Source: Aeromicrobium sp.
GTDB taxonomy: Bacteria; Actinomycetota; Actinomycetes; Propionibacteriales; Nocardioidaceae
Direction: 5' to 3'
Length of the DNA stretch: 64,000 nucleotides
Assembly: GCF_023146395.1 (NCBI RefSeq)
Contig: NZ_JAGLCD010000002.1
Location: forward strand, 102,639-166,638
Part shown: piece by piece, positions 56,822 to 64,000 of the stretch
Position numbering within the stretch: position 1 is the first letter of the stretch
Layout: each line of letters starts with the position of its first letter
The notes under the pieces: model-generated
What the model saw: only the letters and a program-made list of their open reading frames with translations
The model's database searches: none
What the model was told of the DNA's origin: nothing
Position numbers and translations under genes: made by a program

Positions 56822-57556
56822 TCAGCTGGCCTTCTCGGCGGCCAGGTCGCTGACCGGCGCCTCGGCGCGCTCGCTCATGAGGATGGTCTTCGAGCGGACG
56901 CGGCTGCGGCGGTTGATCATGGCCTCGACCTCGAGGTAGGTCATCGGCTTCTTGAGGTGGAGCACGATGAACACCGTGGAGAACAGGATCGACAGGTCGA
57001 GGCGGAAGGAGTAGCCACGCAGGGCGGCCCGGCAGTAGGCCGTCTCGATCGTGAGGCGCTCGTCGTCGGTGAGCGCCTGGCGTCCGACGAGCTGGGCGGG
57101 ACCGGTCAGGCCCGAGGGGGTCAGGAAGCGGTCGTCGGCGTGCGGGAACTCCTCGCGGAGCAGGTTCTGCACGTTCTCGGGCAGCGGGCGGTTGCCGATC
57201 AGCGACATGCGGCCGCTGATGACGTGGACGAGCTGGGGGATCTCGGTGAGGCCGAAGCGCTCCAGCAGGCTGCCGATCTTGGTGTAGAGCGGGGAGTCCG
57301 GCGGGATGTTGAGGAAGCGGACCTGGCCCTCGACCGGGACGGTGTCGCGGTTGACCATCTTGTCGGCGTTGCGCACCATCGTGCGGAACTTGACGACCTT
57401 CATGACCTGGTCGACCGAGACGCGACGGTTGGACCGGTAGTAGACCGGGCGGCCCTCGCTGAGCAGCACCGCCAAACTGGCGACGAGCAGCACGGGGACC
57501 CACACGACCGCAGTGAGGGCGATGAGAGTCAGGTCGAGTAGACGCTTGCGCTTCAT
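56822..57556 (-). CDS. Bacterial sugar transferase (polyprenyl-phosphate glycosylphosphotransferase)
   Basis: This 244-residue enzyme transfers a sugar-1-phosphate from UDP-sugar to undecaprenyl phosphate, initiating exopolysaccharide or glycan units. An N-terminal membrane helix (LTLIALTAVVWVPVLLVASLAVLL) is followed by the catalytic core with VVKFRTMVRNAD, LTEIPQLVHVISGRMSLIGNRPLP and LTGPAQLVGRQ. Catalytic acidic residues are retained. The order downstream of an epimerase-like gene and a GT4 gene indicates a small polysaccharide operon. Starts and stops overlap by four bases throughout. Confidence 0.91.
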   Translation of the reverse strand: MKRKRLLDLTLIALTAVVWVPVLLVASLAVLLSEGRPVYYRSNRRVSVDQVMKVVKFRTMVRNADKMVNRDTVPVEGQVRFLNIPPDSPLYTKIGSLLERFGLTEIPQLVHVISGRMSLIGNRPLPENVQNLLREEFPHADDRFLTPSGLTGPAQLVGRQALTDDERLTIETAYCRAALRGYSFRLDLSILFSTVFIVLHLKKPMTYLEVEAMINRRSRVRSKTILMSERAEAPVSDLAAEKAS

Positions 57557-58275
57557 GGTCTTGCCTCTTGTCGATCGGGGGTCGAGGTGAGGTCTGACGA
57601 CAGTGTCAGGGTCGGCGTCCCTGAGGGGCGCACGACATGGACAACGAGCGACATGGCCCGAAGTGCCGCCCAAACTTTTGCGTCGGTGCCGACGATGGTC
57701 CGACGGGGTTTGCGAGCGGCCTCCGCGAGCAGGCGACGCGCCACCTTCTCGAAGGTCGACGACAACCGGTCCGACAGGCCAGAACGGTCGGCGGGCGCGA
57801 TGATGCGCCCGGGGTAGACCACCGAGACGCTCACCCGGGAACCGTGACGCAGCGCGATGCGGTCGAGATGCTCCTCGGCCAGGTTCTTCCACCCGCCGTA
57901 GAGGCGCCGGTCGGGCGTGGGGGCCAGCGCGATGACCGACGAGACCAGCACGACTCGCACCGATCCGGTGGTGGCCGCCACGATCGCGTCGATCGTGGCG
58001 AGCTCGGCCACGAAGCGCTCGGCGTCGTCGGGGCGCGGGTCCTCGGGATGGATCGGCCCGAGCGCGCACACGTGCACGACCAGGTCAGCGGTGCCGGCCA
58101 CCGCACCAGCCGCAGCCGCGGCGAGGACCACGCGGGCGCCCGTCGTGCCGGCGAGGGCCTCGGCGTCCCGCTCGTGCCGGGCGACGGCCACGACGTCCTG
58201 GCCGTCGAGCCGCGCCAGCAGCGTGGCTCCCAGCTGGGTCCGGGGGCCGACGACGACGTGCACGGGGGAGCTCAT
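57553..58275 (-). CDS. NAD(P)-binding SDR/epimerase-like protein
   Basis: This is a 240-residue extended-SDR-like protein. The N-terminal nucleotide fold (VHVVVGPRTQLGATLLARL) has GPRTQLG in place of the usual GxxGxxG. VLVSSVIALAP precedes YGGWKNLAEEHL, where Tyr and Lys have the YxxxK spacing (YGGWK). VVYPGRII follows. It probably modifies a nucleotide sugar for the flanking glycosyltransferases, or is a structural homologue. The start at 58275 overlaps the GT4 stop, and the stop overlaps the sugar transferase start. Confidence 0.8.
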   Translation of the reverse strand: MSSPVHVVVGPRTQLGATLLARLDGQDVVAVARHERDAEALAGTTGARVVLAAAAAGAVAGTADLVVHVCALGPIHPEDPRPDDAERFVAELATIDAIVAATTGSVRVVLVSSVIALAPTPDRRLYGGWKNLAEEHLDRIALRHGSRVSVSVVYPGRIIAPADRSGLSDRLSSTFEKVARRLLAEAARKPRRTIVGTDAKVWAALRAMSLVVHVVRPSGTPTLTLSSDLTSTPDRQEARP

Positions 58276-59468
58276 CGGGCGTCCTGGATGTCGGTGAGCA
58301 GCGTCTCGAAGCGGTCGATGCAGCGTTCGGCGGTGAACTCGTCCTCGGCGAGCGCGCGGCTCGCGACGCCGACCCGCTCGCGGCGCTCGGGGTCGCCGAG
58401 GATCTCGGCGACCCAGGCGCCCGCGGCCGGCAGCGACGCGGACTGCGGGGTGAAGACCGCGCCGCCCGCGCGCTCGACCAAGGTCGAGGCGGCGTTCTCG
58501 AGCGGCATCAGGCCCAGGACCGGCCGGCCGGCGCACAGGTAGGAGAGCGTCTTGGACGGCACGGAGAAGGCGCCGGCGCGCTGGTCGAGCAGCACGAGCA
58601 GCACGTCGCCGGACCCCAGGACCTCGGGCAGGCGGTCGTACGGCTGGTACGGCAGGAGGGTGACGGGGACGTCGAGGCGGCGCGCCTCGTCACGGATCAC
58701 GTCGGCTGCCGGGCCCTCGTTGACGACGACGAGCTCGGCGTCGACGCCGAGCTCGCGCACCTGCTGGGTCAGCGCCACCAGCAGCGACGGGTCGTGCTTG
58801 AGCCCGAGCGTGCCGGAGTACAGCAGCGTGAGGGTGTCGTCGACGCCCTGCTCGACGGCCCAGTCGTTCTTGCGCTCGACGGGCACGATCTCGTCCAGCG
58901 GCGCCCAGTTGGGGATGACCGTGACCTTGTCGGCGGTGCCCCACTTCTCGTGCACCGGCACGAACGCGTCGGAGATCGCGACGACCGCGACGGCGCGGCG
59001 CGAGCACCACTTCTCGGCGATCTCGAAGATTGCGGACACGACGGTGAACCCGCGCGAGAGCTTGTCGCCCGCGAACGACTTCACGGCGACGGCGTAGACG
59101 TCCTGGTGCCACAGCACCCACGGGATCCGGATGAACAGCATCGCGACGGCGAAGATCACGAGCGTCGGGATCTGAACGTTCGACAGGACGGCCACGTCGG
59201 GCCGGTGCGAGCGCACGTGCCGCACGAGCTCGATGCCGAGCCGGATCTCCACGACCAGACGCTTGGCGAAGCGCAGCTTGTCGAACACGAGTCCGTCGCC
59301 GATCGTCTCGAACACGATGGTCTCGCCGGGCTCGGCCACGAGGGCGCCCTTGCCGGAGACGTAGGCGTCGCAGCTGGAGTGCACGACGTCATGGCCCCGT
59401 CGGGCGAGCTCCCGGCTCAGCTGCACCTGGAAGGGATGTCCACTGAAGTCGTGCACGAGCAGTCGCAC
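58272..59468 (-). CDS. Glycosyltransferase family 4 protein
   Basis: This is a 398-residue GT-B enzyme. The N-terminal acceptor domain begins VHDFSGHPFQVQLSRELARRGHDVVH. The C-terminal nucleotide-sugar domain includes LLYSGTLGLKHDPSLL, LLPYQPYDRLPEVLGSGDVLLVLLD and FSVPSKTLSYLCAGRPVLG, where the family Glu-x7-Glu is relaxed. It is the first gene of the three-gene operon that adds sugars to a lipid-linked glycan at the cytoplasmic face. Its 5' gap 59469-59656 to the tRNA-Arg shows no other gene. Confidence 0.9.
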   Translation of the reverse strand: MRLLVHDFSGHPFQVQLSRELARRGHDVVHSSCDAYVSGKGALVAEPGETIVFETIGDGLVFDKLRFAKRLVVEIRLGIELVRHVRSHRPDVAVLSNVQIPTLVIFAVAMLFIRIPWVLWHQDVYAVAVKSFAGDKLSRGFTVVSAIFEIAEKWCSRRAVAVVAISDAFVPVHEKWGTADKVTVIPNWAPLDEIVPVERKNDWAVEQGVDDTLTLLYSGTLGLKHDPSLLVALTQQVRELGVDAELVVVNEGPAADVIRDEARRLDVPVTLLPYQPYDRLPEVLGSGDVLLVLLDQRAGAFSVPSKTLSYLCAGRPVLGLMPLENAASTLVERAGGAVFTPQSASLPAAGAWVAEILGDPERRERVGVASRALAEDEFTAERCIDRFETLLTDIQDAR

Positions 59469-59656
59469 GCGGTGCCTCTTTCCTCGTGTCCGAACCGGTC
59501 AACAGTGAGAGCAACGACTCGGAGCATCCATCGTTATGAGGCTCGTGCGGTGAACCGTGCCAGAGGTCGGCTGGGACGAGGCGACCGACCTGATTCGAGG
59601 AATGCGCAGCGCCTGGGCTAGACTCTCGGAGTCCTCGCGCCGCGTGCGCGGGACGG

Positions 59657-59729
59657 GCGCCCGTAGCTCAACGGATAGAGCATCTGACTACGGATCAGAA
59701 GGTTTGGGGTTCGAATCCCTACGGGCGCA
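59657..59729 (+). tRNA. tRNA-Arg (ACG)
   Basis: The acceptor GCGCCCG pairs with CGGGCGC, the discriminator is A, and CCA is encoded (59730-59732). The anticodon arm is TCTGA-CTACGGA-TCAGA, giving ACG (A34 becomes inosine). D loop and T loop (TTCGAAT) are standard. Confidence 0.97.
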
Positions 59730-59734
59730 CCAGC

Positions 59735-59779
59735 ACGAAGGCCCGCCGCCCCGGAACTCCGGGAGCGGCGGGCCTTCGT
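59735..59779. terminator. Terminator between tRNA-Arg and fabI (convergent)
   Basis: ACGAAGGCCCGCCGC (59735-59749) pairs with 59765-59779 over 15 bp, and the stem continues through CCGG/CCGG. It can serve both the tRNA and the convergent fabI-transporter transcript. Confidence 0.82.
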
Positions 59780-59791
59780 CGTTCGACCTGC

Positions 59792-60592
59792 TCAGGCCGG
59801 TGTCGGACTGCGCTGCAGCGGGGCAGCCATGGCGTGATAGCCGCCGTCGACGTGCAGGATCTCGCCCGTGACGGCCCGCGCGAGGTCGGAGAACAGGAAG
59901 CACGTCGCATCGGCCGTGGGTTCGGTGGCGTGGGGGTCCCACGCCAGCGGTGCGCGGTCGGACCAGGCGTCGAGCAGGGCGTCGAACCCGGGGATGCCGC
60001 CTGCGGCCCGGGTGTGGATCGGACCGGCGGCGACGAGGTTGGCGCGGATCCCGAGCTCCCCGAGGTCGCGGGCGAGGTAGCGGTTGAGCGCCTCGAGGCC
60101 CGCTTTGCACACGCCCATCCAGTTGTAGACCGGCCAGGCTCCACCGGCGTCGAAGTCGAGCCCGACGAGGCTCGCACCGGATGCGGGCGCCAGCTGGCGC
60201 AGCACGTCGGCGAGATCGGCGTACGAGACGGTGCTGGTGCGGAACGCCCGCTCGAGGTCCGTGGGGTCGACTCCCAGCATGGAGCCTGACAATGCGGCGC
60301 GGGGGGCGAACGCGATGGCGTGCAGCGCTGCGTCGAGTCGCCCGAACTGCTCACCCACGGACGCCACGAGCTCGGTCCCCGAGCCCGCCTGGGTCACGTC
60401 GTACGGCAGCACGGTGTCGATGCCGAGCGCCGCGGCTGCTTCCTCGGCCCGCTCGAGGTCGCGGTGGAGCGCCGTGAGCACGACGTCGGCCCCCAGGTCG
60501 CCGGCACGTCTGGCCACGCCGTACGCGATGCTGCTCGTCGTCACGACTCCCGTGACGAGCACGACCTTGCCGGCCAGCAGTGCCGCGCTCAT
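59792..60592 (-). CDS. fabI: Enoyl-[acyl-carrier-protein] reductase (FabI/InhA type)
   Basis: This 266-residue NADH-dependent reductase carries out the last step of each fatty-acid elongation round. It is SDR-type with GKVVLVTGVVTTSSIAYGVAR at the cofactor site. FabI-typical landmarks are HAIAFAPR near residue 90, LVGLDFDAGGAWPVYNWMGVCKAGLE (active-site Tyr and Lys separated by six residues), and IRANLVAAGPIHTRAA. The AFAP and DFD segments are InhA-like, as in other actinobacteria. It starts at the ATG at 60592, overlapping the upstream transporter stop by four bases. No fabG lies beside it. Confidence 0.91.
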   Translation of the reverse strand: MSAALLAGKVVLVTGVVTTSSIAYGVARRAGDLGADVVLTALHRDLERAEEAAAALGIDTVLPYDVTQAGSGTELVASVGEQFGRLDAALHAIAFAPRAALSGSMLGVDPTDLERAFRTSTVSYADLADVLRQLAPASGASLVGLDFDAGGAWPVYNWMGVCKAGLEALNRYLARDLGELGIRANLVAAGPIHTRAAGGIPGFDALLDAWSDRAPLAWDPHATEPTADATCFLFSDLARAVTGEILHVDGGYHAMAAPLQRSPTPA

Positions 60593-61665
60593 GCGAGCAT
60601 CCCGGCGATCGCGTGGTACAGCGGGATGCCGACGACGATGTTGAACGGAAAGGTGAGGCCGAGCGACATCGTCAGGTAGCGCGACGGCAGCGCCTCGGGG
60701 ATCGCGTGGCGGGCTTCGGCGGGCACGACGATGTAGGAGCCGCTCGCGGCGAGCACGGTCAGGAGCGTGAGGTCGCCGACCGACAGGCCCGCGATGGTGC
60801 CGAGGATCAACGCCAGGGTCGCCCCCAGCAGCGGCATCATGACGGCGAAGCCGACCAGGAAGAGCGGGATGCCCCGGACCTCGCGGATCTGCCGCGCGAC
60901 GACCAGGCCCATGTCGAGCAGGAAGAACGCCAGGAGCCCCTTGAACAGGTCCTCCAGGAGAGGCGCCATGGTCTCGCCATCCGTCGCGCCGGACGCGGCG
61001 CCGATCACCAACGAGCCGGTGAGGAGCAGGAACGTGCCCTCCGTGAAGGCGCTGCGCAGGACGCCGCTGACGCCGGTGGGGAGCGCGTGGCTCGCCTCGC
61101 CCGCCGGGGTGTCAGCGCCGCGCGTCGTGCCGGCAGCGGGAAGGGCGTCTCCTCCCGCGGCCGGGGTCCCGGCGTGGCTAGGCACCGGTGCCGCCACGCG
61201 GCGACGCGACCGGACCCAGGTGGCGAGCAGCACGGCCATGATCACGGCAGGCGTCTCCATCATGACGAGGGCGACGGTCATGTGTCCGCCGGCCTCGTGG
61301 CCGCGTGACGCCACGTACTGCGAGGCAGCCACGAACGTCACCGCGCTGACGGATCCGTACGTGGCGGCGATGGCGGCGGCGTCGAACGCAGAGACGCGCC
61401 GGCACAGGACCCGGTAGCCGAGCAGCGGGATCGCCACGGCGATCAGCACCGCGAGGCCCATGACCGTGACGCCGGTGCCGGTGAGTCCGGTCTCTGCCAG
61501 AGCCTGACCGCCCTTGAAGCCGATCGACATGAGCAGGTACAGCGCAAGGAACTTCGTGACGGCGGGTGGCACCTCGAGGTTCGATCGCACGGCGCCGGCG
61601 AGCAGTCCGAGGACGAAGAAGAGGATCACCGGGTCGGTGAGGTTGCTGAGGGTGTCGAGATCCAC
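60589..61665 (-). CDS. Sodium-dependent bicarbonate transport family permease (SbtA-like)
   Basis: This is a 358-residue polytopic membrane protein with about ten helices in two inverted halves, separated by a polar Ala/Gly/Thr-rich loop (about 155-200). SbtA-family features are LYLLMSIGFKGGQAL, then AATYGSVSAVTFVAA, GLLAFFLLDMGLVVARQ, and GSYIVVPAEARHAIPEA in the second half. The prototype imports HCO3- with Na+. Supplying bicarbonate to acetyl-CoA carboxylase would suit its coupling to fabI. The GTG at 61665 follows AGGAGCTCCC. It is divergent from a small HTH regulator. Confidence 0.87.
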   Translation of the reverse strand: MDLDTLSNLTDPVILFFVLGLLAGAVRSNLEVPPAVTKFLALYLLMSIGFKGGQALAETGLTGTGVTVMGLAVLIAVAIPLLGYRVLCRRVSAFDAAAIAATYGSVSAVTFVAASQYVASRGHEAGGHMTVALVMMETPAVIMAVLLATWVRSRRRVAAPVPSHAGTPAAGGDALPAAGTTRGADTPAGEASHALPTGVSGVLRSAFTEGTFLLLTGSLVIGAASGATDGETMAPLLEDLFKGLLAFFLLDMGLVVARQIREVRGIPLFLVGFAVMMPLLGATLALILGTIAGLSVGDLTLLTVLAASGSYIVVPAEARHAIPEALPSRYLTMSLGLTFPFNIVVGIPLYHAIAGMLA

Positions 61666-61726
61666 GGGAGCTCCTGGGTCGGGGGCGCGGGCCCGACGCG
61701 GACGAAGGACCACTTACGGGAAGCAG

Positions 61727-61751
61727 ATTACCGGTAATGTAATGCCGGTAT
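61727..61751. promoter_or_regulatory. Palindromic operator pair between transporter and HTH regulator genes
   Basis: A perfect palindrome, ATTACCGGTAAT (61727-61738), is followed by a second imperfect copy, ATGCCGGTAT (61742-61751), 15 bases centre to centre. The two lie in the 127-base divergent promoter region and are the likely binding site of the regulator at 61793. Confidence 0.6.
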
Positions 61752-61792
61752 AGCGAACGTGAGCAAGGCCACCTGCCCGCTAGGCTGGTCGC

Positions 61793-62077
61793 GTGACGAC
61801 GGCCCGCCCCCCGTGGACCTTTCTCAGCAACCACGGGCACGTGCTCGTTCTCGTCGCGCGCGAGCCCGGGATCCTGCTCACGAGCCTCAGCGACCGCGTC
61901 GGCATCTCCGAGCGTGCGGCGCGCTCGATCCTGCGGGACCTGGAAGAGGCGGGCTACCTGTCGCGCACCAAGGTCGGACGGCGGAACCGGTACGAGGTGC
62001 ACCCCGACGGTCCGCTGCGCCACCCCGAGGAGTCCCGGACGATGGTGAGCGACCTCCTCGCAATCTTCGGCGACTGA
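61793..62077 (+). CDS. Small winged-helix transcriptional regulator (94 aa)
   Basis: This 94-residue protein is essentially one winged helix: HVLVLVAREPGILLTSLSDRVGISERAARSILRDLEEAGYLSRTKVGRRNRYEV. The form is MarR/ArsR-like, and the wing ends in NRYEV. A short C-terminal helix (SRTMVSDLLAIFGD) could serve dimerisation. There is no obvious ligand domain. The start is a GTG at 61793. Its location opposite the bicarbonate-type transporter, with a palindrome pair between, suggests that it controls that gene and itself. Confidence 0.82.
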   Translation: MTTARPPWTFLSNHGHVLVLVAREPGILLTSLSDRVGISERAARSILRDLEEAGYLSRTKVGRRNRYEVHPDGPLRHPEESRTMVSDLLAIFGD

Positions 62078-62153
62078 GGTCCGGCTCGTCCGGCGACCCG
62101 GCCCCGGGTCGGTGCGGGTCCGAGCCACGCCGGCGCACGGAGCACAGGCAGGC

Positions 62154-62414
62154 TCACGGTAGGTGTTCGCGGAACCACGTGGTCGTGCCCGCCGGCAGGT
62201 GCTTGAGCTTGGGGCGTTCGTTCAGGGGCGTCACGAAGAGCGCTGCGTCGTCCGGCAGTGCCCACTTGATCTCGTGGTAGACGCGCGACAGCGACTCGGT
62301 GCCCTCGACCGCGACCAGGTCGTCGGCCAGCACCCGCAGCTCGGTCCACGGGCCGAGCAGGTCCGCAGGGATCGGCTCGGACGACCACGCCAGGTAGATC
62401 GTCGTGTCCACCAT
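62154..62414 (-). CDS. Hypothetical protein (86 aa)
   Basis: This is an 86-residue soluble protein from the ATG at 62414, with GAGGAGACC just upstream. It reads VDTTIYLAWSSEPIPADLLG, then WTELRVLADDLVAVEGTESLSRVYHEIKWALPDDAALFVTPL, and ends TTWFREHLP. The pattern of short strands and one helix suggests an alpha/beta fold. No family is recognised. It is flanked by the HTH gene (convergent) and a GNAT remnant. Confidence 0.65.
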   Translation of the reverse strand: MVDTTIYLAWSSEPIPADLLGPWTELRVLADDLVAVEGTESLSRVYHEIKWALPDDAALFVTPLNERPKLKHLPAGTTTWFREHLP

Positions 62415-62457
62415 GGTCTCCTCGGTTGTCGGTGCCTCCTGCCATCGTGGCCGCATG

Positions 62458-62586
62458 GGCCAAGATCTCACGATGGCCTTCGTCGGCACGCGCGCGATGT
62501 ACGAGCGGGTCGGGTTCGAGGTCGTCGGCCAGACCGACGCCGTCGCCTCCAAGATGCCCCGGCTCGTCATGCGGCGCACCCTCTGA
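62458..62586 (+). pseudogene. GNAT acetyltransferase C-terminal remnant
   Basis: The frame from 62458 to the stop at 62586 reads VGTRAMYERVGFEVVGQTD, then RLVMRRTL. The AMYERxGFEVVG block is the C-terminal acetyl-CoA-binding helix and last strands of GNAT acetyltransferases. The rest of the roughly 150-residue domain is missing. It is probably the end of a gene lost by deletion. The upstream part now overlaps the start of the divergent 86-residue gene. Confidence 0.6.
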
Positions 62587-62595
62587 GCCCGGAGC

Positions 62596-63165
62596 TCAGC
62601 CCGGCAGGAGGCCCTCGACCAGGTCCGTCACGATCTGGTCAAGGTCGGTCTCGGGGTCGATCGAGACCGTGAGGCGGTCGAGCGCCAGGCCGTCCACGGC
62701 GTAGTGGAACAGGGCGATCTGGCGGGCGCCACCGGGGAGCCCGGCCGCTTCGTGGTAGGCGACGTCGCCCCGAAAGCCGGCCAGGAGGGCCTGGTGCATC
62801 AGAGCCGACACCTCGGGTCGGCGTGCCGCCTCGAGGCGCATCTCGAACCACGCCAGGGTCACGTCCCGGTCGGCCAGCAGGCGGCGCAGGATGTCGCGCA
62901 GGTGCTGGGTGAACGAGTCGCGGCCGGGCGGGAGCGCTGCCAGGCGTTCGAGCGTCGCGGCGTCCGGCGTGAGTCGCTCGACGATCCGCTGCAGGAGGCC
63001 CTCGACGAGCTCGGCGCGGGAGCGGAAGTAGTTCGAGGTGGTCCCGGTGGGCAGCCCGCTCGCCCGATCGACGGCCCGGTGGGTGAGTCCTCGTGACCCC
63101 TCACGCGCGAGCACCGTGATGCCGGCGTCAGCGAGCTGGTCGCGACGCGAGTCGTTGCGGGCCAT
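62596..63165 (-). CDS. TetR-family transcriptional regulator
   Basis: This is a 189-residue TetR protein. The HTH at about 8-50 reads RDQLADAGITVLAREGSRGLTHRAVDRASGLPTGTTSNYFRSRAELVEG. The helical ligand domain includes LAWFEMRLEAARRPEVSALM, as in the TetR_C groups of small regulators. It is divergent from the DHFR-like reductase gene, with two matching operator palindromes between them. It therefore probably represses that gene and itself. The inducer is unknown. Confidence 0.88.
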   Translation of the reverse strand: MARNDSRRDQLADAGITVLAREGSRGLTHRAVDRASGLPTGTTSNYFRSRAELVEGLLQRIVERLTPDAATLERLAALPPGRDSFTQHLRDILRRLLADRDVTLAWFEMRLEAARRPEVSALMHQALLAGFRGDVAYHEAAGLPGGARQIALFHYAVDGLALDRLTVSIDPETDLDQIVTDLVEGLLPG

Positions 63166-63185
63166 GGGACCAGCCTAGCCGAACC

Positions 63186-63226
63186 ACGACAGATGTTGTA
63201 GTTTGATCGAGTACGACACCTGTAGT
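63186..63226. promoter_or_regulatory. Two TetR operator palindromes in a divergent promoter
   Basis: ACGACAGATGTTGT (63186-63199) and ACGACACCTGTAGT (63213-63226) share the form ACGACA-N2-TGTNGT, with centres 27 bases apart. The second ends 14 bases before the reductase ATG. Confidence 0.62.
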
Positions 63227-63239
63227 GAATGGAGCACCC

Positions 63240-63809
63240 ATGCGTGAGCTGACCTACTACGTCGCGGTCTCCCTCGACGGGTTCATCGCCGGGCCGGGGC
63301 ACGACGTCAGCGGCTTCCTGTACGAGGGCGACCACGTCGAGATGATCGTGCGCGACTACCGCGACACCCTGCCGAAGGTCGCCCTCGACGCCCTGGGCCT
63401 GACGGCCGCCGGCGACCGGTTCGACACGACGTTGATGGGCTGGGCCACCTACGCCGCCGGCTTCGCGCACACCCGCGACCCGTACCCGCACACGCGGCAG
63501 TACGTGTTCTCCCGTTCGCACGCTCAGGCCGAGGCGCCGCCCGGCATCACGGTGACCCACGCCGACCCGGTCGACCTCGTTCGCGAGCTCAAGGGCGAGC
63601 CAGGGAGCGGCATCTGGCTGTGCGGAGGCGGTGACCTCGCCGGTCAGCTGATCGACGAGATCGACCGGCTCGTGCTGAAGGTCAACCCCGTCGTGCTCGG
63701 GGGCGGCACGCCGCTGTTCGACGGCACCTCCGGCAGCCGGCCGTGGGAGCTCGACGTCAGCACGCCCTACGCGAGCGGCGTCGTCGTCAACGAGTACCGG
63801 CCGAGCTGA
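63240..63809 (+). CDS. Dihydrofolate reductase family protein (RibD C-terminal-like)
   Basis: This is a 189-residue NADPH-binding protein of the DHFR/RibD_C fold. Features are LTYYVAVSLDGFIAGPG at the N-terminus, DTTLMGWATYAAGF, QYVFSRS, IWLCGGGDLAGQLI (cofactor phosphate site), and LVLKVNPVVLGGGTPLF near the end. Members of this family are reductases of uncertain substrate, not the folate enzyme proper. GGAG lies 5 bases before the ATG at 63240. An in-frame GTG at 63225 overlaps the operator. It is likely controlled by the divergent TetR. Confidence 0.88.
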   Translation: MRELTYYVAVSLDGFIAGPGHDVSGFLYEGDHVEMIVRDYRDTLPKVALDALGLTAAGDRFDTTLMGWATYAAGFAHTRDPYPHTRQYVFSRSHAQAEAPPGITVTHADPVDLVRELKGEPGSGIWLCGGGDLAGQLIDEIDRLVLKVNPVVLGGGTPLFDGTSGSRPWELDVSTPYASGVVVNEYRPS

Positions 63810-63822
63810 CGCTGCAGACGCC

Positions 63823-63896
63823 GTCAGCCCGGTCGTCGAGTGCGTCCTGAGGAACGAGCCGGTCAGCCCGGTCGTCGAGTGCGTCCTGAGGAACGA
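63823..63896 (+). repeat. Tandem direct repeat, two 35-base copies 39 bases apart
   Basis: GTCAGCCCGGTCGTCGAGTG and the following CGTCCTGAGGAACGA occur at 63823-63857 and again, identically, at 63862-63896. The element lies directly after the reductase stop. Confidence 0.85.
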
Positions 63897-63973
63897 AGGA
63901 CGTGTATCGAGATGCTGCCCGCGTGACCGTGAGCGGTCGGAGCCGCCGGTCGCGACGGCTGCCTGCACCTGAC

Positions 63974-64000
63974 CCGGTCTCGATACGCCGCTCGCAGAGC
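63974..64000 (+). repeat. Dispersed GGTCTCGATACG word at the window edge
   Basis: CCGGTCTCGATACGCCGCTC and the following GCAGAGC match 48926-48951 and, reversed, the GTATCGAGACC at 26411. A reversed GTATCGAGA also occurs at 63904. The element is cut by the window edge. Confidence 0.65.

Overview
This is a high-GC, gene-dense stretch of actinobacterial chromosome. The best fit is a Nocardioidaceae-type organism (Aeromicrobium or Nocardioides-like). That placement is inferred from gene content and repeat style, not from a database search. Supporting signs are the block ppiA - rhomboid - crgA - DUF881 - pknB - pbpA - rodA - pstP - fhaB - fhaA - tRNA-Leu, which in actinobacteria lies close to oriC, a proteasome-activator (bpa) homologue, a GlfT2-type galactofuranosyltransferase, and frequent GTG starts with 1-4 base stop/start overlaps. 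No dnaA or oriC is in the window.

Layout. 1-10.9 kb: end of an enoyl-CoA hydratase gene, peptidyl-prolyl isomerase, rhomboid protease, an unusually long CrgA, then the Ser/Thr kinase - cell elongation operon on the minus strand. 11-17 kb: MerR/B12-type regulator, crotonase, glycerophosphodiesterase, a divergent TetR/MFS efflux pair with a perfect operator, and an alpha/beta hydrolase. 17-31 kb: acyl-CoA catabolism (CoA-transferase/racemase, acyl-CoA dehydrogenase, hydroxyacid oxidase, thiolase, FadB-type fusion, SDR, nitroreductase) with an embedded MerR regulator. Near-identical palindromes in four promoter regions suggest one regulon. A TerC gene with a probable manganese riboswitch and an iron-box-controlled siderophore ABC importer also lie here. 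31.6-40 kb: arginine deiminase, then a cell-surface locus of two secreted SLH-domain proteins flanking a GlfT2-like transferase and a polysaccharide pyruvyltransferase. 40-52 kb: beta-phosphoglucomutase plus GH65 disaccharide phosphorylase, a PAP2-lipid kinase fusion, serS, a HAD phosphatase, a WhiB-HTH fusion, bpa, quinone oxidoreductase and nitrilase. 52-55.3 kb: two tRNA-Ser genes and a small lower-GC relic island bounded by direct repeats. The island carries a truncated polymorphic-toxin-like protein with a candidate immunity gene. 55.4-64 kb: exopolysaccharide glycosyltransferase operon, tRNA-Arg, FabI, a bicarbonate-type transporter with its regulator, TetR and a DHFR-like reductase.

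How the genes work together. The 3.4-10.6 kb operon couples phospho-signalling (kinase, phosphatase, two FHA proteins) to peptidoglycan elongation. The 17-31 kb block supplies activation and beta-oxidation steps under a proposed common MerR control. The 33-40 kb block contains both the proteins (SLH) and the wall-polymer enzyme (pyruvyl transfer) needed for SLH-type surface anchoring. The intergenic DNA is rich in short palindromes, several with a GAA loop, and in dispersed repeats. Some of these duplicate the 3' ends of tRNA genes.
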